Origin: JAZKFT01 sp965246935
Lineage (GTDB): Bacteria > Bacteroidota > Bacteroidia > Chitinophagales > Chitinophagaceae
Direction: 5' to 3'
NCBI GenBank assembly: GCA_965246935.1
Contig: CBDFGC010000024.1
Span: 186,001-250,000, forward strand
Length of the DNA stretch: 64,000 bases
Below the pieces are notes generated by a model. It saw nothing but the letters and a program-made list of their open reading frames with translations, was not told where the DNA came from and ran no database searches. The position numbers and the translations under genes were made by a program. Below, piece after piece: positions 35,560 through 45,197 of this stretch. Position 1 is the stretch's first letter, and each line of letters starts with the position of its first letter.

Positions 35560-36372
35560 ATGATGGAACAACTGCATGAAACGCTTTCTTTTTTACAATT
35601 AAAAGGTATTGAAAAGCCTGAAATTGGGGTAGTGCTTGGTACAGGTCTCGGCAGCTTGTTAAGCCATATCGAAATCATTCAGGTGGTTCCCTATACTGAC
35701 ATACCTCATTTCCCGGTTGCAACAGTTGAGTTTCACAAGGGCAATCTGGTATATGGTAAGCTGGGAGAAAAAAAAGTTATTATCATGCAGGGCCGCTTTC
35801 ATTCGTACGAGGGTTATAACATGCAGCAAATTGTGTATGGCGTCAGGGTAATGAAGTTGTTAGGCATAAAATACCTGCTGTTGTCCAATGCTGCCGGAGG
35901 CATCAATACTAATTTAAAAAAAGGTGATCTGGTATTACTGGAGGATCACATCAACCTGCAAACAACTAATCCGCTAACCGGGGCTAACATTAATGAACTC
36001 GGCTCCCGCTTCCCCGATATGAGCAGCCCTTACAACCCTGGCTTAAATGGGGTATTACAACAAAAAGCGGCTGAACTATCTATTGATTTAAAAACCGGTG
36101 TGTATGCAGCCGTGAATGGCCCTAACCTGGAAACCCGTGCCGAGTACCGCTACCTGAAAATAATTGGTGCAGATATGGTAGGTATGAGCACTGTACCGGA
36201 AGTGATTGCGGCTAATCATGCCGGGCTGCCTTGTGCCGCTATTTCCGTTATTACCGATGAGTGCGACCCTGATAACCTGCAACCCGTAAATATTCAGGAG
36301 ATCATTGCAGTGGCCGGTGAAGCCGATAAAAAATTATCCAGTTTAATCAGCGCTTCCATACAGGCGCTTTAA
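35560..36372 (+). CDS. punA: Purine-nucleoside phosphorylase
   Basis: The 270-residue enzyme has the trimeric PNP family motifs VVLGTGLGSLL, GRFHSYEGY, LLLSNAAGGIN and MSTVPEVIAANHAG. It cleaves purine nucleosides with phosphate to base and pentose 1-phosphate. The first two codons are both ATG (35560 and 35563). It stands 11 bases before the arsenosugar peroxidase-like gene. In such clusters a phosphorylase can act on the arsenic-carrying adenosyl nucleoside made by ArsS, so a pathway role as well as a general salvage role is plausible. Confidence 0.92.
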   Translation: MMEQLHETLSFLQLKGIEKPEIGVVLGTGLGSLLSHIEIIQVVPYTDIPHFPVATVEFHKGNLVYGKLGEKKVIIMQGRFHSYEGYNMQQIVYGVRVMKLLGIKYLLLSNAAGGINTNLKKGDLVLLEDHINLQTTNPLTGANINELGSRFPDMSSPYNPGLNGVLQQKAAELSIDLKTGVYAAVNGPNLETRAEYRYLKIIGADMVGMSTVPEVIAANHAGLPCAAISVITDECDPDNLQPVNIQEIIAVAGEADKKLSSLISASIQAL

Positions 36373-36383
36373 AACCAAATAAC

Positions 36384-36722
36384 ATGAACAGCGAACATTA
36401 TTACCATTCCGGCGACTTACAGAAGTTCGGAAATATCGGGGAATTTCAAAAACCACTTGCCGACAAGTTTTTTGCTTATTACGGTGAAGTATTTGCCGAT
36501 GGCGAACTAACGGCCCGTGAAAAGTCGTTGATTGCATTAGCGGTAGCACATACGGTGCAATGCCCATACTGCATAGATGCTTACAGCACCGATGCGGTAG
36601 AAAAAGGCTGGAGTGAAGGCCAGATGATGGAAGCAGTACATGTGGCATGTGCCATCAGGGGAGGGGCATCGCTGGTGCACGGCGTACAGATGATGAATAA
36701 AGTAAAAGAGATAAGTATGTAA
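36384..36722 (+). CDS. Arsenosugar biosynthesis-associated peroxidase-like (carboxymuconolactone decarboxylase-type) protein
   Basis: The 112-residue AhpD/CMD-fold protein has the CPYCIDAYSTDAVEKG redox motif (Cys pair at residues ~54-57) and REKSLIALAVAHTVQ. It matches the peroxidase-like partner that usually accompanies ArsS. The exact task is unknown; a redox role on the arsenic intermediate has been suggested by context. It lies in an operon with the PNP gene (11-base gap). A palindromic element separates it from arsS. Confidence 0.88.
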   Translation: MNSEHYYHSGDLQKFGNIGEFQKPLADKFFAYYGEVFADGELTAREKSLIALAVAHTVQCPYCIDAYSTDAVEKGWSEGQMMEAVHVACAIRGGASLVHGVQMMNKVKEISM

Positions 36723-36750
36723 ATACATTGAAGCTTAATAAGTTTATAGA

Positions 36751-37052
36751 TTGATCCGTTTCGTATTTTACCATAACTGTTCGAAAGAAATTTTAGAACG
36801 CATTATAAAAAGCCCTGAAAGGGCGAAATAACTTAGCGTAGGGTGAAGCCCTACGAATAGAGAGTAGCAAAATGTTGTTAAGCCCTGAAGGTGCGAAATA
36901 CCTGTATGATTATATGCCGCCCTTTCAGGGCTTGAGGAATTAAAATTATGTACTACTTTCAACGTAGGGCTGCACCCTACGCTAAGCTATACTGCCCTTT
37001 CAGGGCTAATAAACATTCTTTCGAACAACTGTAGTGTCTCACGAAACGGATT
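36751..37052. repeat. ~300-bp imperfect palindrome between the arsenosugar genes
   Basis: Outer arms ATCCGTTTCGT...ACTGTTCGAAAGAA (36752-36791) and TTCTTTCGAACAACTGTAG...ACGAAACGGAT (37016-37050) are complementary. Nested AAGCCCTGAAAGGGCG, TAGCGTAGGGTGAAGCCCTA and their inverted partners lie inside. No gene inside. It is a REP- or MITE-like element. Confidence 0.75.
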
Positions 37053-37210
37053 AGTGAAAAGAAAAAAATAAGTTACAGTGCAATAAGCTTTTCTGCAGAT
37101 GAATGCTGGTAATTTTGAATAGATAACTCAAAGACTTACAAAGCGTAATTATCTATGAAAATCTGCATTTGCATTGGCTCTAACTTTCGGGAAATACGTA
37201 ATTTGAACGC

Positions 37211-38248
37211 ATGAAATCTTTAAAAGCAGAAGGGAATCATTTAGCAGAAGCGACTGAGCAGTTGCACATCCTGGAAGATGATCTTTTACTGGCGCCTTTT
37301 CAGCAAAAGCTGGAAGAATCCGGGCTATATCCATTGACCCCTTTACCTGCTGCTATATTCCAGGTAAACATTGGCAAAATGTGCAACCAGGTTTGCCGCC
37401 ATTGCCATGTAGATGCCGGTCCCGACCGCAAAGAAATAATGACACCCGAAACCATGCAGCAATGCCTGGATGTATTAAAGGTGAATACTGATTTTACAAC
37501 CGTTGATATTACCGGTGGCGCCCCGGAAATGAATCCGCATTTCCGGTGGTTTGTGGAGGAAATAACAAAACTGAACCGGCATATAATTGTACGTTGCAAC
37601 CTCACCATTATTCTTGCCAACAAAAAATATTACGACCTGCCGCTTTTTTACAAGCGACACGCCGTTGAAGTAGTTTCATCACTGCCGTTTTATACCCAGG
37701 ATCGTACGGACAGGCAGCGGGGAAACGGGGTATTCCAGGATTCTGTTCAGGCACTGAAAATGTTAAACGAAGTTGGGTACGGGCAGCCTGACACGGACAT
37801 GATATTGAATTTGGTGTATAACCCCGCCGGGGCTTTTTTACCGGCCTCGCAGGCCTCGCTGGAAGCGGAATATAAACAAGCTTTGCAACAGAAATATGAA
37901 ATCTTTTTCAATCATTTGTTTGTCATTACTAATATGCCCATTAGCCGCTACCTGAATTACTTACTGGAAAGCGGTAATTACGAAAAGTACATGCAGAAAC
38001 TCGTAGTTGCTTACAATAGTACAGCAGCAGCCAATGTAATGTGCCGCAATACTATTTCGGTAGGCTGGGATGGCTTTTTGTATGACTGCGATTTCAACCA
38101 GATGCTGGAACTGAAGTTGGCTTGTTCCTCTAAACATATTTCCCAATTTAATAATGACATTTTACAGAGTCGCAACATTATTGTAGGGCAGCATTGCTAT
38201 GGCTGCACAGCAGGTTCCGGTTCCAGTTGCGGAGGAGCCACGGCGTGA
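37211..38248 (+). CDS. arsS: Arsenosugar biosynthesis radical SAM protein ArsS
   Basis: The 345-residue radical-SAM enzyme has the CxxxCxxC cluster motif at C58, C62 and C65 (KMCNQVCRHCHVDAG), TVDITGGAPEMNP as the GGE-like SAM motif, and a Cys-rich C-terminus (CYGCTAGSGSSCGG). ArsS joins the 5'-deoxyadenosyl group to dimethylarsenite-type compounds in the arsenosugar pathway. Its last four bases overlap the GTG start of the next gene. The usual arsenic methyltransferase ArsM is not in this window. Confidence 0.92.
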   Translation: MKSLKAEGNHLAEATEQLHILEDDLLLAPFQQKLEESGLYPLTPLPAAIFQVNIGKMCNQVCRHCHVDAGPDRKEIMTPETMQQCLDVLKVNTDFTTVDITGGAPEMNPHFRWFVEEITKLNRHIIVRCNLTIILANKKYYDLPLFYKRHAVEVVSSLPFYTQDRTDRQRGNGVFQDSVQALKMLNEVGYGQPDTDMILNLVYNPAGAFLPASQASLEAEYKQALQQKYEIFFNHLFVITNMPISRYLNYLLESGNYEKYMQKLVVAYNSTAAANVMCRNTISVGWDGFLYDCDFNQMLELKLACSSKHISQFNNDILQSRNIIVGQHCYGCTAGSGSSCGGATA

Positions 38249-38838
38249 AAAATGCACTCATCATTTTCATTAAAAATCCGGTACCGGGTAAAGTAAAAAC
38301 CCGGCTGGCCCGTACCATCGGTGAAGAAAAAGCATTGGCTGTTTATCAAAAATTAGTAGCACATACACAAGCCATTTGTGAAAAAGTAGACGTTGATAAA
38401 TTTGTTTATTACAGTGATTTTCTCGATGATATAAATGAATGGAAGGATTGTGAACCCCTGTTACAGTCAGGCATTCATCTCGGCGAAAGAATGGAAAATG
38501 CATTTAACCAACTTTTTGAAGACCCGGCTTATGAAAAAGCAGTCATTATTGGAAGTGACTGCTATGAGCTGACGGCGGAAATTATTAAAGAAGCATTTAC
38601 CCGCCTAAATCATTATGATGTAGTGATCGGGCCTGCTTTCGATGGTGGTTATTATTTGCTGGGAATGAAGCAACTACATACAGCATTATTTGAAAATAAA
38701 ACCTGGAGTACAAGTACGGTATTGCAGCAAACGATCAGTGATCTGAATCAGCTACAAATCAGTTATTTTTTATTACCGGAACTAAGCGATATTGATGAAG
38801 AAAAGGATTTAGCCGGCACTCAATTGCTTGAAGGATGA
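38245..38838 (+). CDS. Arsenosugar biosynthesis glycosyltransferase (TIGR04282 family)
   Basis: The 197-residue product begins VKNALIIFIKNPVPGKVKTR (GTG start at 38245, read as Met) and has ALIIFIKNPVPG, IIGSDCYEL and GPAFDGGYYLLGM, typical of the TIGR04282 nucleotidyl/glycosyl transferase-like proteins. It overlaps the arsS stop as GTGA. An upstream ATG at 38194 lies inside arsS and is rejected. It probably adds or activates the sugar for the arsenosugar. Confidence 0.88.
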   Translation: MKNALIIFIKNPVPGKVKTRLARTIGEEKALAVYQKLVAHTQAICEKVDVDKFVYYSDFLDDINEWKDCEPLLQSGIHLGERMENAFNQLFEDPAYEKAVIIGSDCYELTAEIIKEAFTRLNHYDVVIGPAFDGGYYLLGMKQLHTALFENKTWSTSTVLQQTISDLNQLQISYFLLPELSDIDEEKDLAGTQLLEG

Positions 38839-39212
38839 AACAGTTACATTTACTTTTTGTGTACAACACTGATGCCGGTCTGTTTGCTTCCGTTACGGAT
38901 TTAGTACATAAAATTGTTTCTCCGCAAACGTATAATTGCGGGCTTTGCAAACTTACCTATGGCAACCTGGCTATGAAGCATCAATGGAAAAATTTTTTGG
39001 ACACATTACCTGCTAGTAAAACTTTTTTACATAAAAATGAGTTTGAAAATCAATATGACCAACCATTTCAATTGCCTGCTGTTTTCTATTTAGAAAAAGG
39101 AAAACCCTTCTTGTTGCTGAGTGCTTCTGACATCAAAGTTTGTACTACTTTGGATGAATTGCAGAACGCTTTGCTTGGCAAAATAAAAATGATTCAAAAC
39201 GCTTCCGGATGA
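38835..39212 (+). CDS. Small Cys-pair protein of the arsenosugar cluster
   Basis: The 125-residue product starts MKQLHLLFVYNTDAGLFASV and contains a Cys-x-x-Cys (NCGLCKLTYG, residues 36-45), suggesting a thioredoxin-like or metal-binding role. It overlaps the previous gene by 4 bases (ATGA) and the next by 4 bases, so it is translated in the same coupled string. No firm family was recognised. Its constant place in the string supports a role in the pathway. Confidence 0.75.
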   Translation: MKQLHLLFVYNTDAGLFASVTDLVHKIVSPQTYNCGLCKLTYGNLAMKHQWKNFLDTLPASKTFLHKNEFENQYDQPFQLPAVFYLEKGKPFLLLSASDIKVCTTLDELQNALLGKIKMIQNASG

Positions 39213-39916
39213 TTAGCATCATTATACCAGCTTACAATGAAGAAGGGCATATTGGGCCAACTGTGGCCCGGCTGCTAAGTAATACAGAAAACATGTGCAA
39301 TCAATAGCAGAAATAATTGTGGTGGACGGCGGCAGTACCGATGCAACAGTAGCCGAAGCGACTGCAGCCGGTGCCATGGTTTTGATTAGCTCCCGCAAAG
39401 GCAGGGCTGCCCAAATGAATGCCGGTGCAGCAATGGCAAAGGCTGATATTCTCTATTTTCTACATGCCGATTCTGTACCACCGGAAACTTTTGTAAACGA
39501 TATTTTGAATACTGTAGCGCAGGGCTTTATCAGTGGCTGCTATCGCCTGCAATTTGACTACCGTCATTGGTTTTTACAGGCCAATGCCTGGTTCACCCGG
39601 TTTGATGTAAATGCCGTTCGCTTCGGCGACCAAAGCCTGTTTGTAACCAAAGCTGTTTTTCTTAAAACAGGCGGCTTCAATGAAGGCCATATTGTAATGG
39701 AGGATCAGGAGATCATCCGGCGCATTCGCCGCTATGGGCGCTTCAAAATTATGAATGGTATTAGTAATAACATCGGCACGTAAGTATATTGATAATGGCG
39801 TATATAAAATGCAGGCAGTGGTTTTCTTTGTTATCTGGACAATGTACAAGTTAGGCTACAACCAGCAAAGATTGGTCGCTACGTATCGGCGTTTGATACG
39901 GCAAAACAAGGTGTAA
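39209..39916 (+). pseudogene. Arsenosugar biosynthesis glycosyltransferase (TIGR04283 family), broken by two frameshifts
   Basis: ATG at 39209 starts MISIIIPAYNEEGHIGPTVA, the GT2 start. Translation then leaves the frame near 39285-39295 (GAAAAC run), where the next frame reads IAEIIVVDGGSTDATV with the DGGSTD motif. Near 39755 it returns to the first frame and ends SARKYIDNGVYKMQAVVFFV...RRLIRQNKV at 39916. The two shifts compensate, and every motif except the joins is conserved, so recent damage or sequence errors are likely. An intact protein would be about 235 residues. It overlaps the upstream gene by 4 bases. Confidence 0.85.
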
Positions 39917-39972
39917 GTTTTTGTAGAAGCAGCCATATACTTTTTCTGATAACAACAATCCAGGAAAGCTGT

Positions 39973-40240
39973 CAAAATAACTTATACAATTGAAACAACG
40001 TTTTGCCCGGCCTTGGTTGCCCCTAACCCCTTTAGGGCAATGTCATATAGTTAAGGCTTGTACGCTATGCGCCGTAGGTGCAACCTGTTTGTAGAAAATA
40101 GCCATCCTTGATGTGGTGCATGCCACGTAGTTTGCTACAAACAGGTAACCCCGATGGGGCTTAAATTAATGACATTGCCCTTCAGGGGGTTTGGGGGAAA
40201 CCAAGCCTGTATAAAGAAATATACAAGTTATTTTAACCCT
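39973..40240. repeat. Nested palindromic element (family of the GCGCCGTAGGTGCAACCTG repeat), copy A
   Basis: The core 40034-40182 runs from GGGCAATGTCAT to ATGACATTGCCC. Inside are GCGCCGTAGGTGCAACCTG, TTTGTAGAAAA/CTACAAACAGG and CCCCGATGGGGC. Outer arms extend the palindrome (TTGCCCCTAACCCCTTTAGG against CTTCAGGGGGTTTGGGGGAA). Copies B and C are at 56827 and 61669. No gene inside. Confidence 0.8.
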
Positions 40241-40351
40241 TTTCCCTTATGCATCTTATCCGCAATAACCTGCCGGAAATATTACCCCGGTGCTCTTTCT
40301 TAATGGCACCATCATTGCCATTTTACAATCATCAATTCTAACTTTTACCCT

Positions 40352-41422
40352 ATGCATCCGAACGATCAATCACCTGCGCTTCCGCCGGAAAAAAGACCTT
40401 TTAGAGTGTTGATTATTTCCGGTAGTAACCGGCGGCAGTATAATTGCCCTGGTGTAGATAGCAAAAGCCGGATGCTGATGCTGCGTATGGCTGATAAACT
40501 TCCACCCGATTGGGAAATTGATTATGAAGATTTGGGAAATGTGTATAGTCGTGCCCATATCCAAAGTTGCAATGCCTGCGTAAGCACTTCTATGGCGCTA
40601 TGCGTGTGGCCCTGCAACTGCTACAAAAAGAACGACAAAGCAGAGCCAGACCTGATGTGGGACTTAGACCTGTATGCCAGGCTGGATGCAGCCGATGCCT
40701 GGGTCATTATCGGGCCTGTTAACTGGTACGCTCCCAGCAGCAATCTCAAATTGATGTTTGATAGGCTGGTGTGTATGAATGGAGGCAATCCGGACGAAAA
40801 ATTAATAGATCACAAAGACCCGGAAAAAGCAATGTTACTGGAGCATTCTGAGGATTGGGAGCAGCTTTCGCTCAATCATCTGGAAGGCCGGACGGCGGCA
40901 TTTTTCTGTTATGGCGATGATGGCGGTGATGAACTGGATGTTACCGGCCGGCCCAAAATTTTGCGCCATCAAGCTTACTTCAACCCGGATGATGAGCCTT
41001 ATGAAAATGACCGGCTGGCATATCAATCGCTGGTGTGGCAATGCCGGTATGGGGGAATAGAAGTGCCGGATGATTTATGGCAGTACCAGTTATTTGGTAA
41101 AGGAAAAAAATACAGCGATACACAGGCAGAAGATATGGTAAAAGATAATGAAGCCATGACTGCTTTTGATGACTGGACTAACCGGTTTACTGCGTTTGTT
41201 CAACAAAAGGGCAAAGTGCTGCCGGGTAAATTCCGGGCATTTGGCTATCAGCCCCCGGCACATTTGTGGAATGAAATAAAAAACGGCTGGCGGCATTTTC
41301 GGTTAATGATACAGCAGCCGCCAAAAGGATCTTCTCCTGAAGAACAACAAAAAGAAGATCTGAACAAAGAACCCTTTACGCTGAACTATAAAAAAAGCGA
41401 AGGTGAAAAACTACGGTCATGA
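40352..41422 (+). CDS. Flavodoxin-like NAD(P)H-dependent oxidoreductase
   Basis: The 356-residue product has FRVLIISGSNRRQYNCPGVD near the N-terminus and WVIIGPVNWYAPSSNLKLMF around residue 118, the two FMN-binding loops of the NADPH-dependent FMN reductase fold. It is unusually long for the fold (about 200 residues is common). The extra C-terminal part is basic and Pro-rich. A Cys-rich segment (CNACVSTSMALCVWPCNCYK) could bind metal or form disulfides. Its stop overlaps the ATG of the desaturase gene (ATGA). Confidence 0.8.
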   Translation: MHPNDQSPALPPEKRPFRVLIISGSNRRQYNCPGVDSKSRMLMLRMADKLPPDWEIDYEDLGNVYSRAHIQSCNACVSTSMALCVWPCNCYKKNDKAEPDLMWDLDLYARLDAADAWVIIGPVNWYAPSSNLKLMFDRLVCMNGGNPDEKLIDHKDPEKAMLLEHSEDWEQLSLNHLEGRTAAFFCYGDDGGDELDVTGRPKILRHQAYFNPDDEPYENDRLAYQSLVWQCRYGGIEVPDDLWQYQLFGKGKKYSDTQAEDMVKDNEAMTAFDDWTNRFTAFVQQKGKVLPGKFRAFGYQPPAHLWNEIKNGWRHFRLMIQQPPKGSSPEEQQKEDLNKEPFTLNYKKSEGEKLRS

Positions 41423-42265
41423 AAGAAGCTACTCAGTTAGTAAACACCATCATGAACGGGTATGGCTTTCCGGTACTGGCCGTACTGATATTGACTTTAT
41501 TTTGTTATGGAAACCCGGCGGCAACTCCGTAACCGCTACCACAACCGCTGGCAACGTATAGTAACCAATATAGTGATGGCCATTCCGGCGTTCGGGCTGT
41601 TGCGTTTTGCTTTTATCCCCGTTATGGTGTGGCTCGCCATTATGAACAAGCAACACTGGCATTTTGGGTTAAACTATCTCTATACTTTACCGGCACCGGT
41701 TGAGGGAATCATTGCGTTTTTGGGGCTGGATTATTTCATCTATCTCTGGCATAGGCTAACACACCGGGTACCACTGCTTTGGCGCTTTCACCTGGTACAC
41801 CATACTGATCTGGATATGGACGTAAGCACTGCTATCCGCTTTCATTTTGGCGAACTATTTTTCTCTATTTTCTTCCGGGGTGCATCAGTCATTCTTATGG
41901 GAACCTCACCGCTTACCGTTCTTATTTATGAGATTGTTTTTGAAGCCTGCACCAACTTTCATCACAGCAACTGGCGCCTGCCTTTGCGGGCAGAAAACAC
42001 CATTAATAAATTGCTCATTACGCCCCGCCTGCACGGCATTCACCATTCCACAATTATAGCTGAACGCAATAGTAACTGGGGAACCGTGTTTTCGTTTTGG
42101 GACCGGCTGCATCAAACGCTGTTTCTACATAAAAAACAAACGGACGTGGTAATTGGCGAAGCACCTTACCGGGATGAAAACGAACTAACCATTGGCAAAC
42201 TACTGCTAATGCCTTTTAGGAAAATAAAATACAATACAGCGCCTGGTGCTAACCATAAGAAGTAG
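41419..42265 (+). pseudogene. Sterol desaturase family protein, broken by one frameshift near 41500
   Basis: The coupled start ATG 41419 (overlapping the upstream stop) reads MKEATQLVNTIMNGYGFPVL and runs out at 41532. The rest of the protein continues from 41507 in the next frame as METRRQLRNRYHNRWQRIVT. The histidine boxes HRLTH and HLVHH and the later HGIHHS are intact, as are the four hydrophobic segments. Di-iron enzymes of this family oxidise sterols, lipids or carotenoids. The shift sits in a TTTATTTTG run. A true start at 41507 cannot be fully excluded. Confidence 0.75.
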
Positions 42266-42345
42266 CTTTTATTTATTTGGCAAACCTTATCAATACTTTT
42301 CCGGCACAATATTGCAAGCGGCAGCATAACTAAACCACTCACCAT

Positions 42346-44947
42346 ATGACCGAGCAAGATAAACTCAAAAATCCCCGTAACTGGCGCACCTGGGGCCCTT
42401 ATGTTTCCGAAAGGCAATGGGGCACTGTAAGAGAAGATTATAGCCTCAACGGTGATGCCTGGAATAATACCACTCACGACGCAGCCCGCAGCAAAGCCTG
42501 GCGCTGGGGCGAAGAAGGCATTGCCGGCATTAGCGACAATCAGCAGTTTATATGCCTGGCACTGGCACTGTGGAATGGTAAGGATGCTATACTGAAAGAG
42601 CGTTTGTTTGGCCTTACCAATGGCGAAGGCAACCACGGCGAAGATGTAAAGGAAAACTATTATTACCTGGACAATGTGCCAAGCCACAGCTACATGAAAA
42701 TGCTGTACAAGTACCCGCAGCAGGCCTTTCCTTACCAGCAGTTGCTCAGCGAAAACCGCCGCCGCACCAAACAGGAACCGGAATTTGAACTGATGGACAC
42801 CGGTATTTTTAATAAGGATAAATATTATGATGTGTTTGTGGAATATGCCAAAAATAGCGAACACGATATATTAGCGAAATATACCGTGTATAATCGTAGC
42901 GGGACAGATGCTACCCTGCACCTGTTACCTACGCTGTGGTTTCGGCATACACCTGCCTGGCAGGACTTAGAAAAGCGGCCTGTCATCTCTCGCAAACGGA
43001 CGCTGCTGAATTGACTATTGGAAACAAAAGCCATCGGCGAATATTATTGTTATGCCGATGATCAGCCCCGATTTTTTGTTTACCGAAAACGAAACTAATA
43101 ATCAACGGCTGTATGGCGTTGCTAATGCCACACCCTATGTAAAAGATGGCATTAACGATTATGTGGTGAACGGTATCGAAAAAGCGGTAAACCCACAACG
43201 CTGCGGTACGAAAGCAGCCATACATTATGTGCTACAAGTACCGGCCGGCGGAAGCGTAACGGTAAAACTGCGATTGACAAATCGCAAAACAACGGATCCG
43301 TTCAACAATTTCGACGACATCATTACGGCACAAATAAAGGCAGCAGATCATTTTTATGCTGCCTTGCAAACCACCCAAAACGAAGATGCCGGAATGGTGC
43401 AGCGGCAGGCCTGGGCAGGTATGTTGTGGAGCAAACAATTTTATTATTACAACGTCAACCAGTGGCTTACCGGCGACGAAGGCGAACCGCCACCTCCTGC
43501 CAGCCGCCAAAAAGGCCGTAACAACGATTGGAAACAATTCATGTCAGCCGATATTATTTCCATGCCCGATAAATGGGAATATCCCTGGTTTGCCGCCTGG
43601 GATCTGGCTTTCCATTGTATTGCCTTTGCCACCATTGATCCCGATTTTGCCAAACGGCAATTGCTCCTGCTGTTGGAATCAAAGTTTATGCACCCCAATG
43701 GCGAACTGCCTGCCTACGAATGGAACTTTACTGATGTGAACCCACCGGTACATGCACTGGCTGCCTGGAAAGTGTATAAGGCTGATGAAGCACTAAAAGG
43801 CAATAGTGACCTCCTTTTCCTGGAACAGATGTTTCATAAACTGCTGCTCAACTTTACCTGGTGGGTGAACCGGAAAGACAATACCGGTAATAATATTTTT
43901 GAAGGCGGCTTTTTAGGGTTGGACAATATTGGTGTGTTCGACCGTAGCAAACCGCTGCCCGGTGGTGGCACACTGGAGCAGGCTGATGGTACCAGTTGGA
44001 TGGCCGCCTACTCGCTGCAAATGCTAACAATTGCTTCAGAACTGGCCCGGCACAATGGAGTGTATGAAGACATGGCCATCAAGTTCGGGGAGCATTTCTT
44101 TTACATTGCCGGAGCCATGGCCAATATGAGTAATACGCCGGGGGCGGGCTTATGGGACGAGGAAGATGGGTTTTATTACGACATGCTGAAAATGCCTGAT
44201 GGAACCTGGGACCGCCTGAAACTGCGCACCCTGGTAGGCCTGATACCGCTGATAGCCGTAGAAGTGCTGCAGGAAGAAAACATGAGAAAGCTGCCCGGGC
44301 TGTTGATTCATATGAACTGGTTTATGGCACAACGGCCCGACCTGGCAGCACTGGTGAGCAATTGGCAGGGTAGCAGTGGTGAAGGTAGCCTGCACCTGTT
44401 GAGCCTGTTGCGTGGCCACCGTATGAAAGGCTTATTGCGGCGTATGCTGGACGAATCAGAATTCTTTTCCTCCTATGGTATCCGTTCAATCAGCAAGGTG
44501 TATGGGGAGCACCCATTTCATTATTCGCTGGAAGGCGAAGATGCCGCCGTACAATACACGCCTGCCGAAAGCGAAACGGGGATGTTTGGTGGCAACAGCA
44601 ACTGGCGGGGCCCTGTCTGGATACCCATTAACTATTTGCTTATTCAGTCGCTGCATCGTTTTCATGCTTATTATGGCGATGATTTCACCATTGAAATGCC
44701 GGTAGGTTCCGGGCAGTTTGTTACCATTCAGCAGGCAGCCGACGAAGTTAGCAGGCGGCTCACCGCTATTTTCCTAAAAGATGCCACCGGTCGCCGGCCT
44801 GTATTTGGCGACAATGAAAAATTACAAACCGATCCGCATTTCAAAGATTATGTGCTGTTTTATGAATACTTCCACGGTGAAACCGGCAAGGGCCTTGGCG
44901 CCAGCCACCAAACCGGCTGGACAGGATTGATTACTTTGTTGCTGTAA
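42346..44947 (+). pseudogene. MGH1-like (GH63-type) glucosidase, broken by three frameshifts at 43.00-43.08 kb
   Basis: Two large frames (42346-43014, 223 residues; 43052-44947, 632 residues) together make one ~870-residue family member. The N-terminal part starts MTEQDKLKNPRNWRTWGPYV, and the second carries WGYPWF-like WEYPWFAAWDLAF, EYNWNFTDVNPP-like YEWNFTDVNPP and WRGPVWIPINYL. Between them the three frames in turn read AAELTIGN, KAIGEYYCYADDQPR and FLFTENETNN, so three indels are needed. The family trims glucosides or mannosides. Motifs outside the break are intact. Confidence 0.85.
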
Positions 44948-44983
44948 AAAACAATCAGGACGTTACCCATTGGGCCGGGCTGT

Positions 44984-45015
44984 CAGTAGAGATAATACAT
45001 GTCTTGTCTCTACTG
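44984..45015. terminator. Hairpin after the glucosidase gene
   Basis: CAGTAGAGA and TCTCTACTG form a perfect 9-bp stem with a 14-base loop, 37 bases past the stop. No T run follows, so terminator function is uncertain. Confidence 0.4.
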
Positions 45016-45197
45016 AATTCAGATAGTAGTTCCTTTACCCGATGCAGCAATTGTTGTAGTGGTCTTCCGTACATTGCGGCTGCATAAACCACTGCACTTG
45101 AAATCTGTATGGGTTGGTTATCACAACGAGCCTACACACAAAAGCATCAGGAGTAGTAATTCCAAGTATTCCTTATTATCAGAATAAAATAAATAAC

